Assembly (NCBI RefSeq): GCF_029784155.1
Contig: NC_073692.1
Span: forward strand, 425,735,324 to 425,799,323
DNA from: Uranotaenia lowii
Taxonomy: Eukaryota; Arthropoda; Insecta; Diptera; Culicidae
Reading direction: 5' to 3'
Length of the DNA: 64,000 bases
Shown: positions 37,275-51,193 of the stretch, piece by piece
Position numbering within the stretch: the first letter of the stretch is position 1
How the letters are laid out: each line of letters opens with the position of its first letter
Made by a program: the position numbers and the translations under genes
Notes under the pieces: generated by a model
Seen by the model: the letters and a program-made list of their open reading frames with translations, nothing else
Told to the model about the DNA's origin: nothing
The model's database searches: none

Positions 37275-38834
37275 CCCTATGCTAATACAATAGAACCTAG
37301 CTTGAGTAGAGGTAGTGTTCGCAAAGGCTTATTTTACTCTTTACTCTCTGATTTACTTAATCCTAATATGGAAATGAACGACATAAACGAACAAACCATG
37401 TGAATTTTTGATGAAAAATTGGTATGAGATTATTGATTCGTTGTGTTGCTTCGGTAATCCTCGTGCTTTTCAATGATCCATAAGTGAACTTTTTGATTCC
37501 ATATTGCACCCGTTTCGATCATCTGCGGACCATGAGAGCTACATTTATTTAGTTGGAATCACAAGCTTTGAAAATAAAAGAGTTCCTATAAATCCCGATT
37601 AAACAAACCTGCTATTTATCCAAGAATTTTCACTTATCCCCTAAACAAGTTCAATAAAATCTTAAGTGAACCTCCATCACTTAGTTGAAAGGTCTTTCAA
37701 ATAAAATCGATTCAAACAATGTTAAATTATCAACGGAAAAGATCGTCCAACGAACTTTCTGAAGTCGTTGCCACAACATTTCTCACCACAGAGCCACACT
37801 AATGTCGAATTGTACCCGAAGAGCTGCGCAAGAAAGGGTAGAAAACAATGTTTCTTTTGAAAAGCACAAATCAGCATATTTACCCGAATTGAATAAATAC
37901 AATTAAGTGTCACACGCAACTGTTTGATGTTGCGACTGACTGTAGTGAAGTTTAATCGTTTGAAGTGTTAACATATTCGAGCCGTCCGATTCGTTATTGA
38001 TCGTTTTCGAATGGATCTTGGATCTTCATCGGTGCATAGCAATGGATTTTTCAACTGACTCGGAATCGAAAGATAAGATTTAAGTTAAAAAAAATAAAAG
38101 GGAGAAAGTGGAAATCTTGTTATGGCGCAGTGATAATTTTCATGAACACTGTAATATCGTTTTAAAACTTTAACCAGCAAATTTATTTCGGTCTTTTTTT
38201 TTATTGTGAAATTCATTGTTCACACCGAATCGAATATGATGTTGACTTAAGATGTTTTCGTGAAACATCTTACTTTCCACAAAATTTTGACTTAGAACAA
38301 TGTTGTTTGAAGCAAATTTATATTTTCTTTTATCGCTGGTGTTGAAAAAGAGTAGCTATTTGAATAATTTGGCTTTTTCTCCAATGAACCATTTTTTTCT
38401 GAACAGTGTTTTTTTTTATGTTTCCGTCGAAGAAACAAAAGTAATTTAGCGACAGCAATGGAAACCATAATACAAGGGAGCTTACTTCCACCTGTAAGGT
38501 GGATAGCGTTTGCAAAAACAAAAAAAAACCGCGCTCAATAGTAATGACTAAGGTCATTTTATAATATCAATCTCGCTACTGGAGGAGGCTCATTCAGCCA
38601 TCATTGATAGGGGCTTAGTATTTTGAATTGAAACCGTTCTTATCAGTGACGAAACGAACGGACGGATGAACGATAGGGAATCAGAATTGAAAATGTAAGC
38701 AATGATGGTTTCTTGCTCTGTCCAACAAGTGTTCTGCACCATGACTTGTAGTTGCTTTTTGGAAATCGAAGTGATTCGAGTTGTATTGGGGTTTTATGTA
38801 ATCGATTTTCGTGATTTTTTAACACGAATGCGCA

Positions 38835-39743
38835 ATGGCGCCTTCAACAAATTTTTGGAAAACACAACAGAAAGAAAGTGATCGTACATTGGGTTTGGAA
38901 ACCGAGGAAGAGTGCCGAAAACGATGGATCTCAATACGTATCATCTACTTCAACGGTTTTTTGGTTTATTTGGCATTTTCCATTATTGGAACCAGCGTTT
39001 GGCCTTATCTGAATTCAGTGAGTATTGCAGGTCGTATTGGCTGAAAATTTCAAGCATTGACAAATTTGAACTTACATAGGTTGATCCGGATGCTGGGAAA
39101 GTATTTCTCACTTATGTATTCGCCATTCCATCGCTAATGCAACTGGTGTGCAGCCCTCTGTTTGGCTGGTGGAACAACAAGTTGTCGTCCATAAGAATGC
39201 CAATGGCCTTGTTTTTGATACTGTTCATAATTGGACAGATAATGTATTCTACTGTCGAAGAATTTCCGGTGCACCGGAAATATGTGATGTTAACAGCTCG
39301 TGCTTTGGTAGGAATTTCGTCGGTTTGCTGCACGATTTATCGGGCATATGTCTCATCGGCCACTACAGTTGCCGAGCGTACCATGACCATGTCCATACTT
39401 TCACTGGCTCAAACTCTTGGAATTTTGGCTGGATCCGTGTTCCAATCTCTGTTTGCCATATTCGGCGAGGAAGGATACAGAGTCCTGGGTCTGTTCCGGC
39501 TTAACATGTAAATACACCGCAAGTGGCTGGTTCTGCGCAGTTTTGGGAGTCGTTAATTTAGTACTGATGCTGCCCTCGATATTCCAAGATCAGCTGATAG
39601 CGGTGAAGGAAGCAATGAAGGGCTTAGGAGTGACCGATAAAAAGGATGTCTACAAGACACTGGAGTTGCAGCATTTGGCGATCTTATTGATGTTGGTAGC
39701 TTTCGCCCTTTTGATGTTCGTTTATTCTGGCTATCAAACGTGA
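38835..39743 (+). pseudogene. Gene C': second copy of gene C, frame broken by 4-bp insertion
   Basis: Exons 38835-39017 and 39080-39739 match gene C. At about 39509-39512 the sequence reads AACATGTAAATACACC where gene C reads AACATGTACACC. The extra 4 bp create an immediate TAA and shift the rest of exon 2 (660 instead of 656 bp). The splice donor beyond it is intact. If real, the product stops in the middle of the transporter half. The insertion could also be a consensus error. No exon 3 or 4 is found before gene D. Confidence 0.75.
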
Positions 39744-40499
39744 GTACTGCCAATTGATTTCTTTTAGTAGCATAGAAATTGAATTTCAAATTCTAATCTT
39801 ATCTGAAAGATAATTCTTGAGCATGTGGTTAACTATATGTCTGTGGTTAAAACACAAATTAAAATAATATCTTGTAGAAGAGATTTGGAACATTTTTAAG
39901 TTTCATCGTTCCAAAATTGAATAAGTAAAAGTCGTCCTAATTTTGCCTTTCCAAAGAAAGTAAAAAAACCCACAAATAATGTTACCTTCGTTTTTTTATT
40001 GACGAGCCACTTGAAATCGCTTGCATTGTAAGAAACTAGATAAACATTCAGGTGAGGTACGGTGTAACAGAATGAAGTCTCTTCGTCGTGCTCTGTTTGG
40101 TATTTGTAGACTTTTTTTTAATTCAAGTCACTTGTCACGCTTTTGATAGGCTTCTTCCTCCTCTTTTTGATGAGTTTGATATTATTATAGCGCAATTTCC
40201 AGATACGCTCTCAATCATGATAATTTCAATAGAAAACAGATGAGTTGATAAAGACATCCGGACGTGTCGCCAATGACAAATCTGCACGTTTTAAGGTAAT
40301 GTGTAGCAGATGGGATAACGTTTTAAGGTAATCTGCAGCGATATCATTTTGGTTTCCGAGCACCCTAGTAAAAGTAAAATTTAAATCTTTTTTGGTTACT
40401 CAAAACAAATGGTTGAGAGCTTGAAATTGAAATAATTTGATTCAAAATTCGCATGGAATCAAATGAAAACCAATCACGAATACCACAAAAATAACAACA
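39744..40499. other. Gene C' 3' flank, nothing recognised
   Basis: Duplicate of 26127-26883, with small indels. Confidence 0.35.
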
Positions 40500-43400
40500 A
40501 TGACAAAAATGACAAAAATGACAAAAATGACAAAAATGACAAAAATGACAAAAATGACAAAAATGACAAAAATGACAAAAATGACAAAAATGACAAAAAT
40601 GACAAAAATGACAAAAATGACAAAAATGACAAAAATGACAAAAATGACAAAAATGACAAAAATGACAAAAATGACAAAAATGACAAAAATGACAAAAATG
40701 ACAAAAATGACAAAAATGACAAAAATGACAAAAATGACAAAAATGACAAAAATGACAAAAATGACAAAAATGACAAAAATGACAAAAATGACAAAAATGA
40801 CAAAAATGACAAAATGACAAAAATGACAAAAATGACAAAAATGACAAAAATGACAAAAATGACAAAAATGACAAAAATGACAAAAATGACAAAAATGACA
40901 AAAATGACAAAAATGACAAAAATGACAAAAATGACAAAAATGACAAAAATGACAAAAATGACAAAAATGACAAAAATGACAAAAATGACAAAAATGACAA
41001 AAATGACAAAAATGACAAAAATGACAAAAATGACAAAAATGACAAAAATGACAAAAATGACAAAAATGACAAAAATGACAAAAATGACAAAAATGACAAA
41101 AATGACAAAAATGACAAAAATGACAAAAATGACAAAAATGACAAAAATGACAAAAATGACAAAAATGACAAAAATGACAAAAATGACAAAAATGACAAAA
41201 ATGACAAAAATGACAAAAATGACAAAAATGACAAAAATGACAAAAATGACAAAAATGACAAAAATGACAAAAATGACAAAAATGACAAAAATGACAAAAA
41301 TGACAAAAATGACAAAAATGACAAAAATGACAAAAATGACAAAAATGACAAAAATGACAAAAATGACAAAAATGACAAAAATGACAAAAATGACAAAAAT
41401 GACAAAAATGACAAAAATGACAAAAATGACAAAAATGACAAAAATGACAAAAATGACAAAAATGACAAAAATGACAAAAATGACAAAAATGACAAAAATG
41501 ACAAAAATGACAAAAATGACAAAAATGACAAAAATGACAAAAATGACAAAAATGACAAAAATGACAAAAATGACAAAAATGACAAAAATGACAAAAATGA
41601 CAAAAATGACAAAAATGACAAAAATGACAAAAATGACAAAAATGACAAAAATGACAAAAATGACAAAAATGACAAAAATGACAAAAATGACAAAAATGAC
41701 AAAAATGACAAAAATGACAAAAATGACAAAAATGACAAAAATGACAAAAATGACAAAAATGACAAAAATGACAAAAATGACAAAAATGACAAAAATGACA
41801 AAAATGACAAAAATGACAAAAATGACAAAAATGACAAAAATGACAAAAATGACAAAAATGACAAAAATGACAAAAATGACAAAAATGACAAAAATGACAA
41901 AAATGACAAAAATGACAAAAATGACAAAAATGACAAAAATGACAAAAATGACAAAAATGACAAAAATGACAAAAATGACAAAAATGACAAAAATGACAAA
42001 AATGACAAAAATGACAAAAATGACAAAAATGACAAAAATGACAAAAATGACAAAAATGACAAAAATGACAAAAATGACAAAAATGACAAAAATGACAAAA
42101 ATGACAAAAATGACAAAAATGACAAAAATGACAAAAATGACAAAAATGACAAAAATGACAAAAATGACAAAAATGACAAAAATGACAAAAATGACAAAAA
42201 TGACAAAAATGACAAAAATGACAAAAATGACAAAAATGACAAAAATGACAAAAATGACAAAAATGACAAAAATGACAAAAATGACAAAAATGACAAAAAT
42301 GACAAAAATGACAAAAATGACAAAAATGACAAAAATGACAAAAATGACAAAAATGACAAAAATGACAAAAATGACAAAAATGACAAAAATGACAAAAATG
42401 ACAAAAATGACAAAAATGACAAAAATGACAAAAATGACAAAAATGACAAAAATGACAAAAATGACAAAAATGACAAAAATGACAAAAATGACAAAAATGA
42501 CAAAAATGACAAAAATGACAAAAATGACAAAAATGACAAAAATGACAAAAATGACAAAAATGACAAAAATGACAAAAATGACAAAAATGACAAAAATGAC
42601 AAAAATGACAAAAATGACAAAAATGACAAAAATGACAAAAATGACAAAAATGACAAAAATGACAAAAATGACAAAAATGACAAAAATGACAAAAATGACA
42701 AAAATGACAAAAATGACAAAAATGACAAAAATGACAAAAATGACAAAAATGACAAAAATGACAAAAATGACAAAAATGACAAAAATGACAAAAATGACAA
42801 AAATGACAAAAATGACAAAAATGACAAAAATGACAAAAATGACAAAAATGACAAAAATGACAAAAATGACAAAAATGACAAAAATGACAAAAATGACAAA
42901 AATGACAAAAATGACAAAAATGACAAAAATGACAAAAATGACAAAAATGACAAAAATGACAAAAATGACAAAAATGACAAAAATGACAAAAATGACAAAA
43001 ATGACAAAAATGACAAAAATGACAAAAATGACAAAAATGACAAAAATGACAAAAATGACAAAAATGACAAAAATGACAAAAATGACAAAAATGACAAAAA
43101 TGACAAAAATGACAAAAATGACAAAAATGACAAAAATGACAAAAATGACAAAAATGACAAAAATGACAAAAATGACAAAAATGACAAAAATGACAAAAAT
43201 GACAAAAATGACAAAAATGACAAAAATGACAAAAATGACAAAAATGACAAAAATGACAAAAATGACAAAAATGACAAAAATGACAAAAATGACAAAAATG
43301 ACAAAAATGACAAAAATGACAAAAATGACAAAAATGACAAAAATGACAAAAATGACAAAAATGACAAAAATGACAAAAATGACAAAAATGACAAAAATGA

Positions 43401-46400
43401 CAAAAATGACAAAAATGACAAAAATGACAAAAATGACAAAAATGACAAAAATGACAAAAATGACAAAAATGACAAAAATGACAAAAATGACAAAAATGAC
43501 AAAAATGACAAAAATGACAAAAATGACAAAAATGACAAAAATGACAAAAATGACAAAAATGACAAAAATGACAAAAATGACAAAAATGACAAAAATGACA
43601 AAAATGACAAAAATGACAAAAATGACAAAAATGACAAAAATGACAAAAATGACAAAAATGACAAAAATGACAAAAATGACAAAAATGACAAAAATGACAA
43701 AAATGACAAAAATGACAAAAATGACAAAAATGACAAAAATGACAAAAATGACAAAAATGACAAAAATGACAAAAATGACAAAAATGACAAAAATGACAAA
43801 AATGACAAAAATGACAAAAATGACAAAAATGACAAAAATGACAAAAATGACAAAAATGACAAAAATGACAAAAATGACAAAAATGACAAAAATGACAAAA
43901 ATGACAAAAATGACAAAAATGACAAAAATGACAAAAATGACAAAAATGACAAAAATGACAAAAATGACAAAAATGACAAAAATGACAAAAATGACAAAAA
44001 TGACAAAAATGACAAAAATGACAAAAATGACAAAAATGACAAAAATGACAAAAATGACAAAAATGACAAAAATGACAAAAATGACAAAAATGACAAAAAT
44101 GACAAAAATGACAAAAATGACAAAAATGACAAAAATGACAAAAATGACAAAAATGACAAAAATGACAAAAATGACAAAAATGACAAAAATGACAAAAATG
44201 ACAAAAATGACAAAAATGACAAAATGACAAAAATGACAAAAATGACAAAAATGACAAAAATGACAAAAATGACAAAAATGACAAAAATGACAAAAATGAC
44301 AAAAATGACAAAAATGACAAAAATGACAAAAATGACAAAAATGACAAAAATGACAAAAATGACAAAAATGACAAAAATGACAAAAATGACAAAAATGACA
44401 AAAATGACAAAAATGACAAAAATGACAAAAATGACAAAAATGACAAAAATGACAAAAATGACAAAAATGACAAAAATGACAAAAATGACAAAAATGACAA
44501 AAATGACAAAAATGACAAAAATGACAAAAATGACAAAAATGACAAAAATGACAAAAATGACAAAATGACAAAAATGACAAAAATGACAAAAATGACAAAA
44601 ATGACAAAAATGACAAAAATGACAAAAATGACAAAAATGACAAAAATGACAAAAATGACAAAAATGACAAAAATGACAAAAATGACAAAAATGACAAAAA
44701 TGACAAAAATGACAAAAATGACAAAAATGACAAAAATGACAAAAATGACAAAAATGACAAAAATGACAAAATGACAAAAATGACAAAAATGACAAAAATG
44801 ACAAAAATGACAAAAATGACAAAAATGACAAAAATGACAAAAATGACAAAAATGACAAAAATGACAAAAATGACAAAAATGACAAAAATGACAAAAATGA
44901 CAAAAATGACAAAAATGACAAAAATGACAAAAATGACAAAAATGACAAAAATGACAAAAATGACAAAAATGACAAAAATGACAAAAATGACAAAAATGAC
45001 AAAAATGACAAAAATGACAAAAATGACAAAAATGACAAAAATGACAAAAATGACAAAAATGACAAAAATGACAAAATGACAAAAATGACAAAAATGACAA
45101 AAATGACAAAAATGACAAAAATGACAAAATGACAAAATGACAAAAATGACAAAAATGACAAAAATGACAAAAATGACAAAAATGACAAAAATGACAAAAA
45201 TGACAAAAATGACAAAAATGACAAAAATGACAAAAATGACAAAAATGACAAAAATGACAAAAATGACAAAAATGACAAAAATGACAAAAATGACAAAAAT
45301 GACAAAAATGACAAAAATGACAAAAATGACAAAAATGACAAAAATGACAAAAATGACAAAAATGACAAAAATGACAAAAATGACAAAAATGACAAAAATG
45401 ACAAAAATGACAAAAATGACAAAAATGACAAAAATGACAAAAATGACAAAAATGACAAAAATGACAAAAATGACAAAAATGACAAAAATGACAAAAATGA
45501 CAAAAATGACAAAAATGACAAAAATGACAAAAATGACAAAAATGACAAAAATGACAAAAATGACAAAAATGACAAAAATGACAAAAATGACAAAAATGAC
45601 AAAAATGACAAAAATGACAAAAATGACAAAAATGACAAAAATGACAAAAATGACAAAAATGACAAAAATGACAAAAATGACAAAAATGACAAAAATGACA
45701 AAAATGACAAAAATGACAAAAATGACAAAAATGACAAAAATGACAAAAATGACAAAAATGACAAAAATGACAAAAATGACAAAAATGACAAAAATGACAA
45801 AAATGACAAAAATGACAAAAATGACAAAAATGACAAAAATGACAAAAATGACAAAAATGACAAAAATGACAAAAATGACAAAAATGACAAAAATGACAAA
45901 AATGACAAAAATGACAAAAATGACAAAAATGACAAAAATGACAAAAATGACAAAAATGACAAAAATGACAAAAATGACAAAAATGACAAAAATGACAAAA
46001 ATGACAAAAATGACAAAAATGACAAAAATGACAAAAATGACAAAAATGACAAAAATGACAAAAATGACAAAAATGACAAAAATGACAAAAATGACAAAAA
46101 TGACAAAAATGACAAAAATGACAAAAATGACAAAAATGACAAAAATGACAAAAATGACAAAAATGACAAAAATGACAAAAATGACAAAAATGACAAAAAT
46201 GACAAAAATGACAAAAATGACAAAAATGACAAAAATGACAAAAATGACAAAAATGACAAAAATGACAAAAATGACAAAAATGACAAAAATGACAAAAATG
46301 ACAAAAATGACAAAAATGACAAAAATGACAAAAATGACAAAAATGACAAAAATGACAAAAATGACAAAAATGACAAAAATGACAAAAATGACAAAAATGA

Positions 46401-47998
46401 CAAAAATGACAAAAATGACAAAAATGACAAAAATGACAAAAATGACAAAAATGACAAAAATGACAAAAATGACAAAAATGACAAAAATGACAAAAATGAC
46501 AAAATTGACAAAATTGACAAAATTGACAAAAATGACAAAAATGACAAAAATGACAAAAATGACAAAAATGACAAAAATGACAAAAATGACAAAAATGACA
46601 AAAATGACAAAAATGACAAAAATGACAAAAATGACAAAAATGACAAAAATGACAAAAATGACAAAAATGACAAAAATGACAAAAATGACAAAAATGACAA
46701 AAATGACAAAAATGACAAAAATGACAAAAATGACAAAAATGACAAAATGACAAAAATGACAAAAATGACAAAAATGACAAAAATGACAAAAATGACAAAA
46801 ATGACAAAAATGACAAAAATGACAAAAATGACAAAAATGACAAAAATGACAAAAATGACAAAAATGACAAAAATGACAAAAATGACAAAAATGACAAAAA
46901 TGACAAAAATGACAAAAATGACAAAAATGACAAAAATGACAAAAATGACAAAAATGACAAAAATGACAAAAATGACAAAAATGACAAAAATGACAAAAAT
47001 GACAAAAATGACAAAAATGACAAAAATGACAAAAATGACAAAAATGACAAAAATGACAAAAATGACAAAAATGACAAAAATGACAAAAATGACAAAAATG
47101 ACAAAAATGACAAAAATGACAAAAATGACAAAAATGACAAAAATGACAAAAATGACAAAAATGACAAAAATGACAAAAATGACAAAACTGACAAAAATGA
47201 CAAAAATGACAAAAATGACAAAAATGACAAAAATGACAAAAATGACAAAAATGACAAAAATGACAAAAATGACAAAAATGACAAAAATGACAAAAATGAC
47301 AAAAATGACAAAAATGACAAAAATGACAAAAATGACAAAAATGACAAAAATGACAAAAATGACAAAAATGACAAAAATGACAAAAATGACAAAAATGACA
47401 AAAATGACAAAAATGACAAAAATGACAAAAATGACAAAAATGACAAAAATGACAAAAATGACAAAAATGACAAAAATGACAAAAATGACAAAAATGACAA
47501 AAATGACAAAAATGACAAAAATGACAAAAATGACAAAAATGACAAAAATGACAAAAATGACAAAAATGACAAAAATGACAAAAATGACAAAAATGACAAA
47601 AATGACAAAAATGACAAAAATGACAAAAATGACAAAAATGACAAAAATGACAAAAATGACAAAAATGACAAAAATGACAAAAATGACAAAAATGACAAAA
47701 ATGACAAAAATGACAAAAATGACAAAAATGACGAAAATGACAAAAATGACAAAAATGACAAAAATGACAAAAATGACAAAAATGACAAAAATGACAAAAA
47801 TGACAAAAATGACAAAAATGACAAAAATGACAAAAATGACAAAAATGACAAAAATGACAAAAATGACAAAAATGACAAAAATGACAAAAATGACAAAAAT
47901 GACAAAAATGACAAAAATGACAAAAATGACAAAAATGACAAAAATGACAAAAATGACAAAAATGACAAAAATGACAAAAATGACAAAAATGACAATAA
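40500..47998. repeat. TGACAAAAA 9-bp satellite, array 2, 7.5 kb
   Basis: About 830 head-to-tail copies of TGACAAAAA, extremely uniform. Rare 8-bp units (near 40810, 44220, 44562, 44769, 45073, 45125, 45133, 46744), a run of three TTGACAAAA variants (46502-46530), one CTGACAAAA (47187) and one TGACGAAAA (47731) are the only irregularities noticed. Its left flank is the same as array 1. Long open frames of more than 2,500 residues across it follow from the 9-bp period and are not coding. Confidence 0.97.
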
Positions 47999-48086
47999 TG
48001 ACTAAAATAATTAAAATAATTAAAATGATGGAAATACAAAAATGACTAAAATAATTAAAATAATTAAAATGAAGGAAATACAAAAA
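47999..48086. repeat. Two tandem 44-bp units at the satellite edge
   Basis: Two copies of a 44-bp unit starting TGACTAAAATAATTAAAATA, at 47999 and 48043, differing at one or two positions. The unit contains degenerate satellite words, so it probably arose at the array edge. Confidence 0.7.
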
Positions 48087-48090
48087 TGAC

Positions 48091-50530
48091 ATGAATTAAG
48101 AAAATTGCAAAAATTACGGAATTGAAATCTTATATATTCTGCCAAATTGTTTGGATAATCTCTCAAAAACGTTTTTTCTTGTTGTGATCATATTTTGTCG
48201 TTTTGTTTATTCAAACATGTTTTTTTTGTTTTTTGTTTTTTTTTCTTTTGTTTTCGGTCATTTTTGTCGTTTTGTCTTGCTTTCTTTTTTCGTCAGTATG
48301 TTACAAAATTATTTTTTTAATTATCTGCTCAAAATTTTGAAATCATTCATTTATATCTAGATTCTGATTTTATTTGGCTACGTTCCAAAAACTAAAGCAC
48401 TTTAATTTTTTTCGAAATTGATTCTAAGACTTTGGCTATCATGAAGTGTCGGATACTTACACGATTCGAAGTAGCCCAATTGTCAAAATTTCAGAACACA
48501 AATTGAGCCATCGCGATAGTTATTGATAAGCTTTGCAAATTATATTATCACCGTAATGTGTAGGTGAGTGGAAACGTGAGCTCATTGAGAACAATCACGT
48601 GTTTATGGAAATAATTTTTCGAGTGCTTTCATATGTACGCACCCTATTGCAATCTGATAGCAGTTGTTGAATGAAAAAATTGCCATTTCATGTAAGAGTA
48701 ACATTTTCTAAATGGTCTTATTTTTCACCCTTTTTTTAAATTAAAACGTGTAAGACACAGATTATGATTTCATTTTAATACCGATCTTATGCTTTAATGG
48801 ACGCATTTGTTTGCTTCGTCCTATGGATACTTTAGGCAGGTGCCTAGCAATTTCCCTAAACAAATAGAAACAACACTTGACGAGAGCATAATCATGGCAT
48901 CAGGTTCGTTTAGCTCGGCAGCCAGTCATCCAACGATCGATGCTTGTTTACACACTTTTGATTAAATTGTTGGCAGTTCACGAGATTCCCATAAATAAGC
49001 GGCACTTGCGGGGCTTAGGCCGCCCATGCTGATAGCAATTTCAATATCAGCACAGTTCCATCTGTCCGATACCGACTGGCTGACTGGCTGGCTGGTTAGC
49101 TGACAAGTATTCAAATGCAGCGCTGCGGTAACGTTTTGTCGTTCAGATGGCAAATTATGATCAACAACATGAGATAGCCGCTTCGCCGTCAAATGGGAGG
49201 CGTTCCGCCAATCTCTCTATCCAATAGGTAGGGCTGCTTCCAGGGTGCATGTTCCGTTTCCGGCTCCATTGCCTAGGACACATTCTTTTGTATTTCTTCA
49301 ACAGTTGTTTAGAAAATCAGCTTTGAAACCACACATTTTTTAAAAATAAACATAAGACAATATACATATTTATGCTTTTTTTGGAAGATCAGATAGAAAT
49401 GAGTACATCGACCCAACGTCAACATAGCAACATAGGCAGTGAAAGGTTTTGTATGATTGCAAGCTATTAATTGGGAGTTAATTGCTTCGCGTGGAGATCA
49501 CAAAGTAACGAAATCGTCGAGTCGATCGGGAACTAGGCATGGGTCCGGCTTTCTGTCAACGGGCGGAGGCTGTTCAAATTTATGATATGTTAACGAATGT
49601 GTAGCAATAGAAAAAAAACTACTATAGATATTTGTCATAGAATGTACAGGTCACCCTCCCAATAATTGATTACGTCAGGAACGAATAATAGTACTGAACA
49701 CGTTGGGTTTAGATGTTGAATACTGCATGAGATTAACGTGAATGTGGGAAAATTTTCTTTATGTATTTTTCAGTGTGAAAGAATGTAATGTCTGATCAAT
49801 TATACCATTTAAAGATTCCTCACGAATCTTTGTATAATTGTTTTAAAGCGGGATACGCTTACTCCCAAAAGCAGCCAAGCAGTTATACATAATTTAAATC
49901 CAGTTAATTTGGTAACTCGTCTCGTCTGTGTGATAGCTCATTCACAAACATTTATTTCAACAATTTCTATTCAAAGTTCAAAGTCCGAAACCGTATTTTA
50001 GTTCCTGGATTCACTTTCGTCTAAACAACAACCCACCGTGTGAACTTACTCACACTCCATGCGCTTAGTTTGGTAGTTAAATACGAACTATAGATAGCCA
50101 TTCAGCCCGTCAACCCGCCAGCTGAATGCGATTCCAATTTAAAATTCAAGATTTATTTCTCCCCTGGAGCTTGACCGGTGTGGTCGCAGGATCCTATCGC
50201 TTTACTCTCAATCAAGTTCGGGATAACCTCCAAACTGGAAAATTGAAACGATTCCCCAAAACCTGTGCGCTTTCACTAAGCAAGCAATGTTACGGCGGGT
50301 TCAGGAAGTGACAAGCGTTTCTACTGGCAAGGCGTCATCATCTTGATAAAGAAACACAACCCCCCTTCGATCGGGGTTGCAACGGATCAGTTCGACATTG
50401 GCACTCGAACGGGAACAAAGTGACCGTGTTACAATTTAAGTCCAGTTACTTACTCGAATACGTTTTATTGTGATATGCTTGAAAGTACTTACTTATGACT
50501 TATCGGAGTTAAGGTAGATTGACGCGAGTG
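48091..50530. other. Intergenic DNA between satellite and gene D
   Basis: 48180-48300 is T-rich with words like GTCATTTTTGTCGTTTTGTC, an inverted, decayed relative of the satellite. 48880-49230 is more GC-balanced with a short GACTGGCT repeat (49072-49095). No MFSD8 C-terminal exon is seen. An ATCAGTTCG initiator-like word lies at 50386-50394, upstream of gene D. A 61-residue frame at 50126-50311 has no recognisable feature. Confidence 0.35.
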
Positions 50531-51193
50531 ATGGCTAGCTTAGTGAAACTGATTTCGCTGAAACAACCGGAAAAGGAACGTGTCTTGGATCTGGAAACCG
50601 AGGCCGAATATCGAGAACGATGGATTTCCATACGGGTGCTGTACTATATGGGTTTCCTGATGTTTCTTTCCTTTGGGATAGTCGCAACGGGCTTGTGGCC
50701 TTTCCTTACTTCAGTAATGCACAAATTCAACCATCAAGTGTGTCTTCCTTGTTGCAAATATCGATTATTTTCTGATTGCAGTTGGAACCTTCGGCTAGCA
50801 AGGCCTTTCTAGGATATCTCTTCATGGCGCCCCCACTAGGGCAGCTACTTTTTAGTCCTTTCATCGGCTGGTGGAGCAACAAATCCAGCTCCATCAGGGT
50901 GCCACTTTTGCTGCTGGCAGTAATATTCACCGTGGCCAACATCATCTATGCTTTCGCGGGAGAATTCAAAAGTGATCAAAAGTACGTTCTTCTGCTTTCG
51001 CGCACTTTCGTTGGAGTCGCCACATCTGCTGTGACCGTTGGACGAGCTTACATTTCGTCAGCCACGCGACTTTCCGAAAGAACCAAAACCATTTCGTACA
51101 TGGCACTGGCCCAAAGTCTGGGTCTCATGGTGGGACCAATCCTCCAGTCACTGTTTTCAGTAATGGGGGCTCGAGGGGTCCGAATTTTTGACC
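50531..51193 (+). CDS. Gene D: MFSD8 paralogue, 3' part lost in assembly gap
   Basis: Exon 1 (50531-50713) is again exactly 61 codons, with ERWISIRVLYYMGFLMFLSF. Exon 2 starts at 50782 (LEPSASKAFLGYLF) and runs into Ns at 51193 after 412 bp. Motif A reads GWWSNKSSSIRVPL and the helix 4 segment reads RAYISSATRLSERTKTIS. What follows in exon 2 and any further exons are unknown. Since B and C lack C-terminal exons, whether gene D has them behind the gap decides how the cluster works. The ATG at 50531 aligns with the other paralogues. Confidence 0.75.

Noticed and set aside
40365..48092. Open frames of about 2,500 residues (Val-Ile-Phe, Ser-Phe-Leu, Cys-His-Phe, Met-Thr-Lys repeats)
   Set aside because: They are produced by the 9-bp satellite, whose period equals three codons, so three reverse frames and two forward frames stay open by arithmetic. 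There is no start context, domain or codon diversity.
48962..49192. 76-residue minus-strand frame
   Set aside because: Covers a short GACTGGCT repeat; no conserved motif seen.
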